DNA of 64,000 nucleotides from Dipetalonema caudispina. Taxonomy: Eukaryota > Nematoda > Chromadorea > Rhabditida > Onchocercidae. Positions 30,101 to 42,134 of the stretch are shown here, one piece after another. A model generated the notes under the pieces. The model was not told the origin of the DNA and searched no databases. It saw only the letters and a program-made list of their open reading frames with translations. The translations under genes and the position numbers were made by a program. Each line of letters begins with the position of its first letter. Positions within the stretch are counted from its first letter, which is position 1. The stretch covers positions 1-64,000 of the forward strand of contig JABVXV010000195.1 in NCBI GenBank assembly GCA_013365325.1, given 5' to 3'.

Positions 30101-30572
30101 CATATATATGGTTCAATAGCAGCTATGAAAGGCAGTGAATTAACGTTATCATAATTTCAAGAAAAATAACTATAATGTCTATACCAACCTGGAAAAAACT
30201 GAAATCTTTATTCGATTCTTTGTTGCCCTGTGGATGCAGTCTTATTCGAAATGTCAAGTGATTCCCATCAAGTGTATTTGTAGGAACTGGCTGCAATCAT
30301 ACGAACACGTAAGCAATCATGGATAAAGTTAAGATGATTTAAGTTTCCTACTTCATTTCGATATAGTTATCGCATTCCTTCAACCCGTAAAATATTGCAC
30401 ATTTCTGTACATAAAGACTAACCGTTTCTTTGATTTTAACCGACGTTTCCAGATATCGGCATTCGCATTGTGAAAAGCCACGAATGGTCCAAACATGAGA
30501 GTGCTGTAATGAACGTACTTCCGTCGTTGACCAGCTATCTGATGGACGCAGCGGACCAACAATATCTGCCAT
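27133..30572 (-). CDS. MATH-BTB protein, CUL3 ubiquitin-ligase adaptor (SPOP/MEL-26-like)
   Basis: Substrate adaptor: MATH binds the target and BTB binds cullin-3. Coding exons: 30572-30423, 30290-30189, 29974-29873, 29665-29501, 29274-29083, 28699-28574, 28258-28130, 27581-27473, 27185-27133. All phases match; 1128 nt gives 375 aa, essentially SPOP length. MATH covers about residues 25-170 (HVWTIRGFSQC, NKESNKDFSFF, YFEYIRRDVL). BTB covers about 186-285 (LADFTIVASGRELPAHQIIL, SARSPVFAAML, MYTGRSPNL, DLLAAADRFQLPGLK). A BACK-like stretch and DGWTELVKEHPTLVTEV follow. The C-terminus carries EPTTKRARL, a likely nuclear localisation signal in the position of the SPOP one. An upstream exon near 31013-31075 ends in a good donor but has no in-frame ATG, so it is probably 5' untranslated; an extra N-terminal exon cannot be excluded. 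MEL-26, BATH-42 or an SPOP orthologue cannot be separated here. Confidence 0.9.
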
Positions 30573-30593
30573 ACCCCGGCCACTAGAGCCTTC

Positions 30594-33019
30594 TAGAAAT
30601 GATTCATGTCAGTAAGCTTTCACCATCACAACTTCTTTTCTCACTATCCAGCTTCATGCCACTGACAGTGATATCGCTTTGTACAAGGATGCAACTGGGA
30701 TTAAACAGTTGGAATTTTGGTAAGACATCAGGAAGATATAGAAGCTACCTTTTGTATCACATTTTAATATAACGTAGCTGCTAATTAGTCACCCATATAA
30801 TAACCAATTAAAAAGAACAAGCTCACTGAGACTTAATCAAAACTATAATTTCTTCAGTGCACAAGAACTTTGTACTGACAACTTGCACTGTTACAGATAA
30901 ATCAACCATACGATGATAACCATCGATTAATCGACAAGCAGCTCGTTTGTAACTGTACTTAACACTTCTCACTCTTTTGCTTATAATTCAAAATGATACA
31001 CAGAAAACCTACCTTCCTCACCTCCAGCACCGAAATCCACTTCCTCGCCCGTCGTTTTGAAGAACCTCTACAGTTTCAGCCTTACAGCTGTACCTGCGTG
31101 AAGTAAAAATATGAGTCAAATTACCGGACCCTGAAAATTGAAAGAGAAAAAGAAACAGCAACAGATCAAATATCCCTTCATAAAATTTATCAAGGATCAA
31201 GCATGAATTACCAAGGATCATGCAACACACCATGAATCAATATCAGAAAAATCTATAAAGCGAAATCTTCGAGACATAACTACGAAAATGAATGGTTCTT
31301 CTCTTTTACAACACTACTATTCTGTCTAGCACTAACGCTGATAATCAATCAGTAAACTTATAAAGATGTTGAATTGTACTGCCAGAATAGTGAAGCTTAC
31401 TGCACTGTACAGTGTCAATGTTGATACTCGGCTATTGAAACTCATATATAAAATAGGAGCGAATGCTTTTTAAAAGTAAAATAACAGTAATTTGAGGTAT
31501 TAAAGAAGTGAATACCACGTAATCTGGTAGGAAGGAAGAGGAAAAGTAGGTAAAAAGTAATATAAATACAACCAACCAAACACATACACATATACATAAC
31601 CAATGTAACATATATAGAGCCAAACCAAGTATCTAGTACAAACTCTCTATGTTACAAGGATTGAAATGATAGTAGCTTTATGCAAAAAATTTGAGTCATT
31701 GGGTTGGGATTAATAGGAAATAAGAATGATTCTATTTGAAGTGAAATAAAGGGATGAATTTGATTTGATCATTTACTAATGAACGATAGGACAGAACAAA
31801 TTTAATATTGTTATTTCTTATTGTATTTTATTTAAGCTATCCAATGATAAAGGGAAGATTTTATTATAGGGGTAGGCATGGAAATGATTGAACAAAATAA
31901 AAACATGGCATTGTTTAAATTCATTTCTTAGATAAAAATTTTTGTGTGGCACAGTTTTGATGGGTTTCATCTCAACGAGTTTCTCCAAATGATTCTATCA
32001 CTCTTTTCATGTTCAGCCTTTGATTGAAACGTGTGTTTCTACGATGGCATAAGTAGCATGATCGACTCGACAACACAGTAATTCGTCATTTTCATGACGA
32101 CAGTTTCAAATTGTTCAGTTTAATTCGTCATCCGGATGGATATATTACTGATGATGTTATCGAGTAACGAACAGCATTGTTAAGTTAATTTAGAAGTGCA
32201 AGGAATCAATCTCCTTTTTCACTGAGATGAAATTTACAAGTTGAATTTAATGGAATTTTTACTTTCATCTACTTGACTCGCTTGTTATGGCGCTAATTTT
32301 ATGATTTCTTCAATTTTTATTGTTTGTTTCCGATTTGTTTCACACCTTTATTAATTTATATTTATCAAAAATAATTTTTTGATTTGATGATTTCTTTGCT
32401 TTGTTTAAATTCCACTTTCTTTCAGAAATGTGCGTTTCTTTGACGAAGAAAATTATTATGTCTCATTAACTGATCTTTACTTTTTACTTTTTCATCGCAC
32501 AGTGTATGGATGATGTTGGAGGTCGAGCAAGATCTATGCGCAAATGTGAAAGAGCAGCGCAAATGGTCTTTGATAAACATGTTACAATCTACTTCACATT
32601 TGTTAACAAAATCTACAAGTTCCTTTAATTTTTTGTCTGATTTGTAATCATTCTCTAAATTGGTCAAACTAATCACGTCGAAGTTTTTGAAATTTCTGTT
32701 ACTATATCTCCTAACCTATTGTCATTCTACTGTAGAACTACCATCTCAATAGTTTTTAATAATGTGATTTTCATGAACTTAGTTAATAAGCCTGTTTATA
32801 TCGATTGTGTTGTTTGCTGATATTGCTTATCTTTTGTTTTCCAACTTATTGCTTATCGCATTTTGTTGATAGAAAACAAACTGAATTGCATATGGGATCC
32901 TTTGCAATATCTTTGACGTTTATTATACAAATTTATCATACATTTTACTGCAACAAAAATCAACTTGTACATGCAAATTTCAGTTTGATTTAAATGAAAG
33001 TCATTAAATTTTCCTCTAG
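30594..33019. other. divergent intergenic region
   Basis: Separates the minus-strand MATH-BTB gene from the plus-strand zinc-finger gene and so should hold both promoters. It includes the probable 5' untranslated exon of the former near 31013-31075. At 32422-32676 there are exon-like open frames on both strands, discussed as a finding. Confidence 0.5.
33018..33019 (+). promoter_or_regulatory. probable spliced-leader acceptor of the zinc-finger gene
   Basis: TTTTCCTCTAG ends at 33019, 11 bases before the ATG, with no upstream exon identified. Confidence 0.5.
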
Positions 33020-33030
33020 CACTGTTCAAA

Positions 33031-36000
33031 ATGGAGTTTGAGGAAGGCTGTGGCGATTTTCAGGATCCTATGTTAGCGGAGAACCTTCCAAAGTATCCGA
33101 CTTGTATATGTTGTGATAAAGGTACTCCTATTTCCTCCCTCGATGCACTTCCGCCAAATTTCCAATGTTTGATCGACTATTTTCTATTAATGTTTACAAC
33201 AATGAAATTTGATGAATCTATTTTAAGTTTATAAATTTCTAGACCTAGAGTAACAGAAAAGTTCACGGAATCTTTGATTCAGATCTTCTATTCCAATGAC
33301 TCTATAAGATTGTTTCCTAATTATGTCATTATTTCACTCAAAGAAATTTTAATAAAGGAAACAAGACTGAAGATTCTTTACATTTGCGCGACAATAATAG
33401 AAGGGCATTGGTTATGATAACCTGATATATCAGATTTTCTCTTGCAGATATTTTAATATTCCTACCCGTAACGTAGATCCATAACTTATCCATTGAAGGA
33501 TCGGTGCTGTATGCCACAATTATACTATTATATGAAACTTGGGAACAATCCTGAGAGTATCATCGAAAGCGGAATCTTTTGAAAGTCTTAGCGTATATAA
33601 AAATAGATCTAAATTGATGGAGGAAAGAGAAAATGAAGTTATCGTATTAGAAACTTGTAGCAGCCAACATCAGATATTTCAGTCTTTTTTGGATTGTCTT
33701 CCCGAAAATGACCGGAAAGTCCTCCATATGATCAGTCAATTTCTCCTTGCAGTGATTGACATGTTATTATAATAAATGTAATACATATGCAAATTTTTCT
33801 TTACTGATCAACTTTATCCTTAAATTCCCCCAAAAATCATTGCATAGCTCACTCGATCCTAACTTATTCTGTCTCCTTAATTTACTAAAAATTTTTGGGT
33901 ATTATTCCGATGGATATTATGCTAAATAAGAGTTCTAAAATTTACCACCAAATCCCTTAACAGTCTTAAACTCTCGCAGAAATCATCTTCAATCGTAACC
34001 TGTGAAATGATTGAAAATTACGGAAGGAGAAGAAATTACGTTGGGAAGAGCGTATATTATTCGCAATTATAAGCTTATTAATCACCTTAACTTTATTTAG
34101 AAGAATGCGACTTCAGAAGTCTGCCGTTGGAATCATGCACGAATAGAGTAGATTTTAATTTGGAGATGGTTGTCGGAACCGCCTATGAAGTTTTAGAGAA
34201 CTTATATCAAGAATCGTACAGTGAGGAATGGCGAGAATTCTTTGACCAATACAACAGCACTGATGGGATTCAAGTCTTTTTTTAATTTTTTGAAACACTT
34301 TATAATCCAATTGAAAATTTAGCAAATATTACATAATTCTACCTAATTCCTACTGTTTAAAACATAGGAAGTACAATCAAACTAAATTATCTTCTTTCTT
34401 ATAAAAATATATTTGTTTTATTGCGTAAGACAACTTGCAGGAAATATATGTGAAAAGAGGAGATGAATGGAGTAGTTTTGAAGGCCCACGTAAACGTTAT
34501 CAGCGTTTTCGTGATAAGCGTTATATTTGTGATGAATGCGATCGTTGTTTCACTTTAAAACAAAATGTTCAATATCACATCGTTACTTATCACCTTGGTA
34601 ATCAACAGATTACCACCAATCGTGGCAAACGTTACATTTGCCTTACTTGTCAAAAAGTAATCCATTCATTTATTTCTTCCTAATCACTTTCCAGCATGTC
34701 GGGAAAGAAGTAATCTTTGTTAAGTATTATGAAATCTGTGCCATACAATCCCAGAATATTGCAATAAGTATTGTGAAAATAATTTTTTTCAAGTCACAAA
34801 GGAAAATATACAGCAACATGAAAGCTAAATTCAGAAATGATTTGAAAATATTTAAGACGAAATAACAATTAAATTTGAAGTATAAAATTAATGTTTCAAA
34901 AAAAGAAGCATAAAAGAGTCGTAGAAATAGCAAAGAAATGAATAGTAACTTAATTGAAAATCATTGAGAATGCCCTCCTTTTATTATAAGATACTTCCCC
35001 ATTGAATTTATAGCATAACTACTTGACCTCTCATCTCCGATCACTATAAATTAAAGGTATATCGAAATGCTGAAGCCGCACGACAACACAATACACGAGA
35101 ACATTTCCGCCTACCCAATGTGCAAATTCATCGCTGCTCTACATGCACTCGTATTTTCCCAAATAATACGCAGTTAAAGGAGCATATTTCCATACAGCAT
35201 TTGTTAGTTATTTTTGGAGCTTCATTGAGTGGATATCTGGAAGTTCCGGGAATCCTCGTAATCTTAAAAAAATGGGGTACTAATCCTTCTTGCCATTCTT
35301 TTACATCGTCTTTTTTTATCTTGCACATTGATCACATCACGCAATCCTATAGAAGGACCACGTCTTCAGCGTTTGTCTTATATGGCCTAGGTAACATTCT
35401 AATAATTTGTTACTTAGACTGGTTATTCTGTCCATAACCTAGCTTTTGACGTACATTGTCTCCTTTGAATCCGAAATTCTCTGTTGTGATTAAAAGAAGA
35501 AATTAATCACTCATAAATAGCATTCTTCCAGCAAAACTGTAATTTTCTCTTTTCAGGCAAGAAAGGCCATACGTATGTGATAAATGTGGCTCACGTTTTG
35601 GTCGACAGGGAGGCCTTCGACGTCACCTTATAATGGTACATACAAATCGGCGATACAATTGCTCATATCCGGGTTGCACCCATCCCGGTTTCAAATGTTC
35701 CAAGGTTGAATTGTTCCTTAAATTTTAATCATTTTTTAAAAATCGGCAATCGTAAGACACGTACTTTCCTTTTCGTTCTGTACATCCATTGTGTATGCAA
35801 GCTAGAGTTTCGGGAGAAGATACCGGTGAAAAAGTTGAAGAAAGTCTTAAATATTATACTATATTTATGATGAGCGACGGATTGAACCAAAACTTTTTAT
35901 TAGTTCAAATTAAATTTTAGTTGGAGTAGCACTTGAGAGATTTCAATTCTTAGATAAATTTAGTGCCATCATATTACAACTTTTTCTTTTTTACAGGCTT

Positions 36001-36847
36001 TAGCAGCTCACATTCGATCACAACATACTAAAGATAGACCGTTAGTTTTACACTGGAACTTACAAAACTCTTAAATTAAATAGTAATATACATGTGATAT
36101 AGTTTATATGAGATTTATATGAAGTTTTAACATCTAAAAGATTGAAATATATGCAAATTTTTATTCACTTTTAATTCTAACACTTTCTTTCAGTAAATTT
36201 TTTGGTGAATAAGACGCAGAAAATTGTTGTATCTTGAAGCGTTTTTTAATTTAATTTTGCAATGTTGCGTGAAATGCCACTGATTCTCGTTCCACTTCTA
36301 AATATATAAATCTTTCTTTTTTGAATAGAGGAGATATCAGTGAATTTTCCACACTCCTCATATCGCAGAAAAGCTGTGATAATGTTGATATTAATCATAT
36401 TTGATAGTTATCATAGCAACGGGGACTGTAATATATAGAGGTAATGTAATTAGCAGATATTAGTAGAAATGCCTAAAAACAAACAACTTTTTTTTCAATC
36501 TCCTATCAATATTTCCATTCATTTTCGCTTAAACCTACATCTTTCATTTTATCTTTGAAGGCAAAACCGAATAGCGATTTTCCAGTAAAGATTTAGTACT
36601 GAAAATTCATAGTTTAAACACCGCCAATACCAATTGCAGTTTCGCGTGCTTCGAATGCGGAAAACGTTTTGTACGGCGGAATGATCAGCGTGTCCATGAG
36701 TTATTGCATACTTCACAGGAGCAGTTCGATTGTAAGAAATGTGGCCAGCGTTTTCGTCGCCAAATTTATCTCAGGAAACACGAGAGTTCATGTCGAGTGA
36801 TTAATGATAATGCGAATGTCTACTTGTCCACCTATGTTAATGAATGA
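33031..36847 (+). CDS. C2H2 zinc-finger protein, about seven fingers
   Basis: Likely nucleic-acid-binding, probably nuclear; no orthologue recognised. Exons: 33031-33121, 34101-34273, 34441-34656, 35057-35202, 35557-35704, 35997-36040, 36586-36847; total 1080 nt, 359 aa, phases consistent. The N-terminal exon has a CICC motif and exon 2 is acidic. Fingers: YICDECDRCF...H (Cys118, Cys121, His134, His139), YICLTCQK...H split across the exon 3/4 junction, HRCSTCTRIF...H, YVCDKCGSRF...H, YNCSYPGC...H (split), FACFECGKRF...H and a final FDCKKCGQRF finger whose last ligand is Cys instead of His. Only some fingers are joined by short linkers. The first intron (about 980 bp) contains a long open stretch at 33539-33772 that may be an extra or alternative exon; without it the frame closes correctly. 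Confidence 0.8.
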
Positions 36848-36930
36848 GGCACAATTTGCACCCTCTACAATGAGCTGTAGTAAATATTCGACGTATGAAA
36901 AAAATCTTCACTCTGTGATCCCACAATTCT

Positions 36931-36936
36931 AATAAA
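36931..36936 (+). terminator. polyadenylation signal of the zinc-finger gene
   Basis: AATAAA (within AATAAATAAATG) begins 84 bases after the stop codon, a normal spacing for a short nematode 3' untranslated region. Confidence 0.6.
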
Positions 36937-38855
36937 TAAATGTGTTCGTATTTATTTACTTATTTTCTAGATTGCTTTAATAAAGAGATTACAGATATGT
37001 ATTTCGGATGATAATTAATGTAAATTTTGTTGTATCAAACAATAATAAATAAATTTAGTTTTTAGTAGCTGATACTGCACTTACTTCCATTCCTACTATC
37101 GTAACTGTAAGATTTCTACATTTGTCATTATCTGCAAATTATAGTATCATTTCTTGTTTATTATTACGTACATTTTAAACTGTCTCTTCGAAAGCAGTTA
37201 CAGTCTCATTAGAATTACTCTGTTATACTATAACAGATGATACATCTTCCTGGGGTGGAACAATTACAGTATAACGATAGAACTATAGAAATGATCTTCT
37301 AATTGACACCTAGCGATTCTATACGCTAATTTGATTTTTGAATCCAGCCAAACTAGTGCAGTATTTTCGTTTGCTTGATATTTCATTCTTCTGCTACACT
37401 ACTAACCTTTCCGGTTTCTTCCTCACGACTAACTTACCTCGGTTATATTTCTCAATTCATATGTGTATACAATAATGTGATAATATATAAGATGTATATA
37501 TTACAAGTGATAGCTACCAAAATGTCCTGCGACATCTCGGTACAAGTCACCAAGTAATTATTGAGTGAGCTACTCATAGTCATTCTGTCAAATGTCATTT
37601 TTTTATGGAATAGGAATTAAGCACATGTTTTTCCTTGTAAGCAATGCCTATTACGGCATTTTCATTCCATTTGTTTAGCTTTCTTCATAAAAGATGAAGA
37701 GAAATACGGTATTTTTGACAATATATGTTGTTCAGACATACGACAAACGGAAAGCCTATGTCAGATAAACAACTCTGTTCAACGTTTTTTTGAAATTTAT
37801 GATACAGTGAATTTCTGAGTGAGTGAGATGATCGTATTATCAGTAGGAAAGGTGAAGATTTGTCGAGCAAGAAACGAGAAGCCGATCACTCTTTCTCTTT
37901 TGACAATGTCGATTTCTTATGTGAAATTTGTACAGGATAATCCTGTGCTATGATATCTCAGCTCTTCTGAAAAGTTTCCACTATTCCTGCAAAATATTTA
38001 GGAAATTGAAGCAACAGTGTTTATTAGTACTTGAAGTGTTGCTCGAATACTGTTATTCAATATTTTTAAAAACAATCAGTGTCCATATTTTCGACAAAAT
38101 TGTATTTACAGCAATGGTTGCCGGTATTTAAAACAATGTTCGTTCTAATAGCATTTGTACATTGCTGAATTTAAAAAAGCAAACCATGAGCTGATTGATA
38201 TCTCATAGTAATAGCAAGGGAAATAAATTGATAAAGTGAACACATATCATATGTTGAACAAACCTGATCTGTTCAACCGTTTGAATCAATTCTACAAATT
38301 AAAAGAGGAAAATTCCACTAATTAAGTAGAAATAGTCATATTACATCATGGTTTATGAAGAATTATTGATCTATTATCAGAAAAAAGAAATGCAAAAAAG
38401 TATCTGTGCCAAAATAAATCATATTGTGATAGCCAATAAGATATTTATTACTCATCGATTATTTCAGCGCATAACCCTAAACTTGGGATGTAACATTTCA
38501 TAACGTGCTGGTGTGATGTCAAGGCTAAAAGCAGAGCCTACATTTTCACGGTATTACGGTAGAGTGTTACATTGAGCATCGGGCGGTGGGTGCTGGTTAG
38601 TGCCGGGTGAATCTTTGGGATAGATTGTGGGTTCGTTATTACTTTGTTGTTTAAATCTATTAAAGTCATTTTCATTAGGGATTTCTGGGACAATTATTTG
38701 CTTTAATTACTGTCTCCATCGCAATTTCAATCCCCTTTTGAGTCGTCAAATACCTTCATGAAATGCCAATTGGGAATGGCCTTCTGATAGTTTGTGCGTG
38801 GAAAAACTGTGTGGTAATGCGAAAATTCACGGACTTAAATCTGATTAGTATTTTT

Positions 38856-38857
38856 AG
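38856..38857 (+). promoter_or_regulatory. probable spliced-leader acceptor of the Tra2-like gene
   Basis: GTATTTTTAG ends at 38857, 25 bases before the ATG; no upstream exon was seen. Confidence 0.45.
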
Positions 38858-38882
38858 ATTGACGAAAAGCGGAACTGGACAA

Positions 38883-41500
38883 ATGAGCAGTGACGGAAAT
38901 GTAAGTAACTCTTGATTCTTTTACTATTACTCAATATTTTTGTCTGGAAAGAGGCGGTAAGTAGCAACTGAAATTGCAGTTGCGGTTGCGAGTACTTACA
39001 AGTTACTATTTTCAGCGCAGTGGATCAGTACCTGCACGTAGCGCGTCACGGAGTCCAAGCGGCACACCGATGGCCTCAGGTAAGAGTAATGGCCATGCTC
39101 GATCTCCCTCGGGCTCTCGACCCCGTTCATCGTCTCACCATTCACTATCTCAATCACCAGTTCGTGAACGTTCAGCTGCTTCGCGATCATCTGGTGGGCA
39201 CGAAGCATCCAGATCTCCTTCACGTGCTCGTTCAAGGTCACGCGATGACCGACGTATTCGCCGCTCACGCTCACCTGAAGAACGAAAACGATATCGATCA
39301 CGCAGTCGTGATTCACGATACCGTCGACGAAGGTACTGTCCTAGTTAAAAGGTCTTCTGCTTTTCTTTCGGATCGATTTTACCAGCTGTTGTTACGGTTG
39401 TCTTTTTTGATATCTTCATCTCTTATTATCAATTTTACTGATATTAATTAGATGCCGAACGGAGTGGGAAGTAACCTTAAATATTATATTGTTAATTGAT
39501 ACTTTTGGCAGTGAGAAAATCAAACAGCTGAAACGCTGTGAGCGAACAGAATTCAAAAATCAGTCTCAATGAAAACAGAATCAATGAATCAGTGAGGCAG
39601 GCAGTTCAATATTGTCAGCGCTCAGAGTGGAACATCACAGTTTCAAGCTCAGAGTTGGCTGTCAAATTCAAATCAGTACAGTTCAGCATCCATCCTCAAA
39701 TACCCAATGTGCAATGCACCACCACCACCACCACCGACAGTCAGTTGTGGTATTTATAATGCCGCTAGTAGTTTAGAATCCTGTTTCTCCGCTCCTTTTT
39801 CCTTGTAGAGTTATTTGAAAGTTTTTTCAACTGGCAGTGCACGGGCAACTTTGAGCTTTAATTTTCGAGAATAGACCCTCGTGAAGAGTAATTGGCATTT
39901 TGATGTCCAAAGACCATCACATATCTCTCTTCCATAGCTGCTGCTTAAAAATGTCTCTCTGTTACAAAATAACCTGCTAAGGTATTGAAAACCTTGTTTT
40001 TTGTTATTTGAAAATTTTGGTCCGAAATTTTTTTTAGTGTGCTTTCACTGAGGTTTGTCCGACGCTTTTTTTTTCCTCTGAACCTTTCCCGTAATTGATA
40101 TTCAGTTCTCTATCAGTCTACAGAGCTTCTGGCATTGCCAGTTAAGAAACAAATGTCTTTGGAAATACCATAAAGTTAGGGGAAGGCTGTCGAAGGGGAT
40201 ACGAAAAATGACATTAATTCGGCCCACAGCGGTACATCAGCTTACTGTTCTAAATCACATAAAATTTTGTCTACTCTTTCTCCTTATTGTAAGGAAGATT
40301 TGACTGTTATTATATTATTGGTGGATAAGCGAAGGAGGGGCTGAACTGCGCAAGATATTGGGCCAGCCAGATTTCATGAATTCATGTTTAGAAAACTTGG
40401 TAGCTCGCTGTAAAAACTTTTTTAGAATAAGTAGAGTGTTTTGGATTACATGAAACTGTCCCGAATACTACAGTTTCATTTTAGGAATGTGTTTTTATCG
40501 ATCACATATGAAGGCTTGTGTTCTACTTAACAGTTTGCTTTTTGTAAATTCAACAGAATTCATTGCTTTCTGGTGTCTTCGCTAATTTCAGCCATACGAT
40601 CGTATAGTAGCTTAATTCGGGATTCTTAAAAGTTAAAAACTACACAGCATCTGAGTGGTATCAAATCGCAAATCTATGGGTGTTTTGTTCTGTGACCACA
40701 TTGTTCGAATTCAAGATACAAGATACTGATAATGAAGCATTAAAAAAATATTCAGCCGATCACCATCGTCGCCAGCTCGTCGCCGCTCTCGTTCTCGTCG
40801 CCGCAGTCGCTCACGTTCTCCTCGACGAATTAGTCGCTATTCACCGATAAGACGTAGCCGGTATAATGATGGTCGTGACAATCCAGAACCGTGTTCATGT
40901 CTTGGCGTTTTTGGTATGTCACTCAATACAACTGAGCGCGATCTGAAACGAATTTTCGGCGAATATGGAGAAATTGAATCGGTTCAACTTGTATACGATC
41001 GTTACAGTGGTCGTTCACGTGGTTTTGGCTTCGTTTATTTTGAAACTACGAAAGAAGCAATACGAGTAAGTTCTTTCCTGTTAAAGTTTCCTTTTATGCT
41101 GATGCTTTCTAAATTTAGGTAGAGTTTTAACAGTTGAAGATTTTCATCGAAGTAGTGAATTTGGATAATAATTGTGATAAATTGTCTTTATATTTATAGG
41201 CAAAAGATCATCTGCGTGATGCTGTCATTGACGGGATGCGCGTTCGTGTTGATTTTTCTGTGACTAAAGGAGCTCCGAGATAGTAAGTTCGCATTTCGAG
41301 CTTAGAAAATGTTCCCATAGGTGTATTTTGAAGGGATGGTTTATGGATTTCGGGAATTACATGGATTTTTTAGATTCCAAATTTGGTACTTTTTTTGAAA
41401 AAGTGATGTCGAGTCCTTGTATAGTTATAGGGGACGTTCACCTCGTCGTTCTCGAAGCCGCAGTGTGGACAGTTATCGCAGACGTCGTTCGCGTTCTTAA
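38883..41500 (+). CDS. rsp-8: Transformer-2 homologue, SR-type splicing regulator
   Basis: Nuclear sequence-specific splicing activator that recognises GAA-type exonic enhancers through one RRM and recruits spliceosome components through RS domains. Exons: 38883-38900 (18 nt), 39016-39332, 40756-41065, 41200-41282, 41425-41500; 804 nt, 267 aa, phases consistent. RS1 spans about residues 7-145 ([18 protein letters not shown] and similar). The RRM spans about 155-240, with the Tra2-typical lead-in [18 protein letters not shown]2 at CLGVFG (about 160-165) and RNP1 RGFGFVYF (about 200-207). It ends in a short RS2 tail ([17 protein letters not shown]). The RRM lead-in is diagnostic of Tra2 among SR proteins. 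The symbol rsp-8 is the C. elegans Tra2 gene as I remember it. The 1.4-kb intron inside RS1 and tandem acceptors at the last exon may be regulated. Confidence 0.93.
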
Positions 41501-41784
41501 GAAGAGTGCGATGTTGAAATGAATTTTTCCTTTTTAATATTAACTTGTTCTTGTTTATGCTAACGTTAATTGTATTTTGCATTATTTAGTATATAATATT
41601 TGTTCGCTTTTTGACATCATAAAAGCCGTATTCATAGCTTGTCAAAAAATTTATTGTTGTTGGTTTTACTGGCCTTGTTTAAGGTTCCTTTGCATTCGTT
41701 TTATTAAGGTGTCCAATCATTAAATGTGCTGCGCACTCAATGATTGAATGTCTTAATTGTATATCGGCTGTCCAAAAAAAGGAC

Positions 41785-41814
41785 TCAACGAACGAACACA
41801 GACCTGTTCGTTGA
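41785..41814. repeat. 9-bp perfect hairpin downstream of the Tra2-like gene
   Basis: TCAACGAAC at 41785-41793 pairs with GTTCGTTGA at 41806-41814 over a 12-base loop. A weaker inverted repeat (CAATCATT/AATGATTG) lies about 60 bp upstream. They could be part of the 3' untranslated region or flank; function unknown. Confidence 0.6.
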
Positions 41815-42134
41815 TCTATTTAACCATTTTCTCCTCTCTCTTAAGTTGGAATTAGGATTACAAACCTCGAATTTAGTTGATGTTGGGATGAGACCATTGC
41901 GCTGGTAGCCGATATTACTTAATTACCAGTAAACTTCATTTTTTTTATTAGTTGCAACAATTTTATACGATATTAATCGCGCTTTATTTACTTCAGATTA
42001 TACTTCTTTTGTAAGGTGTTCTTCTGCTTTCATTAAATTATCTGATAACAAAAGGTTGCTCACACAAATGTACGGTACACAATATCAGTGTCATTAAAAT
42101 TTCTCATTCTGGTCTATTTCGGAGGACGATTGCA

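Larger units (their letters stand above)
36848..38857. other. intergenic between zinc-finger and Tra2-like genes
   Basis: About 2 kb with the 3' end of the zinc-finger transcript at the left and the Tra2-like promoter at the right. Open frames at 37375-38131 show no conserved motif or splice partner. Confidence 0.55.

Noticed and set aside
39020..39451. 143-codon plus-strand frame and a 106-codon minus-strand frame
   Set aside because: Both are out-of-frame shadows of the arginine/serine-rich exon of the Tra2-like gene.
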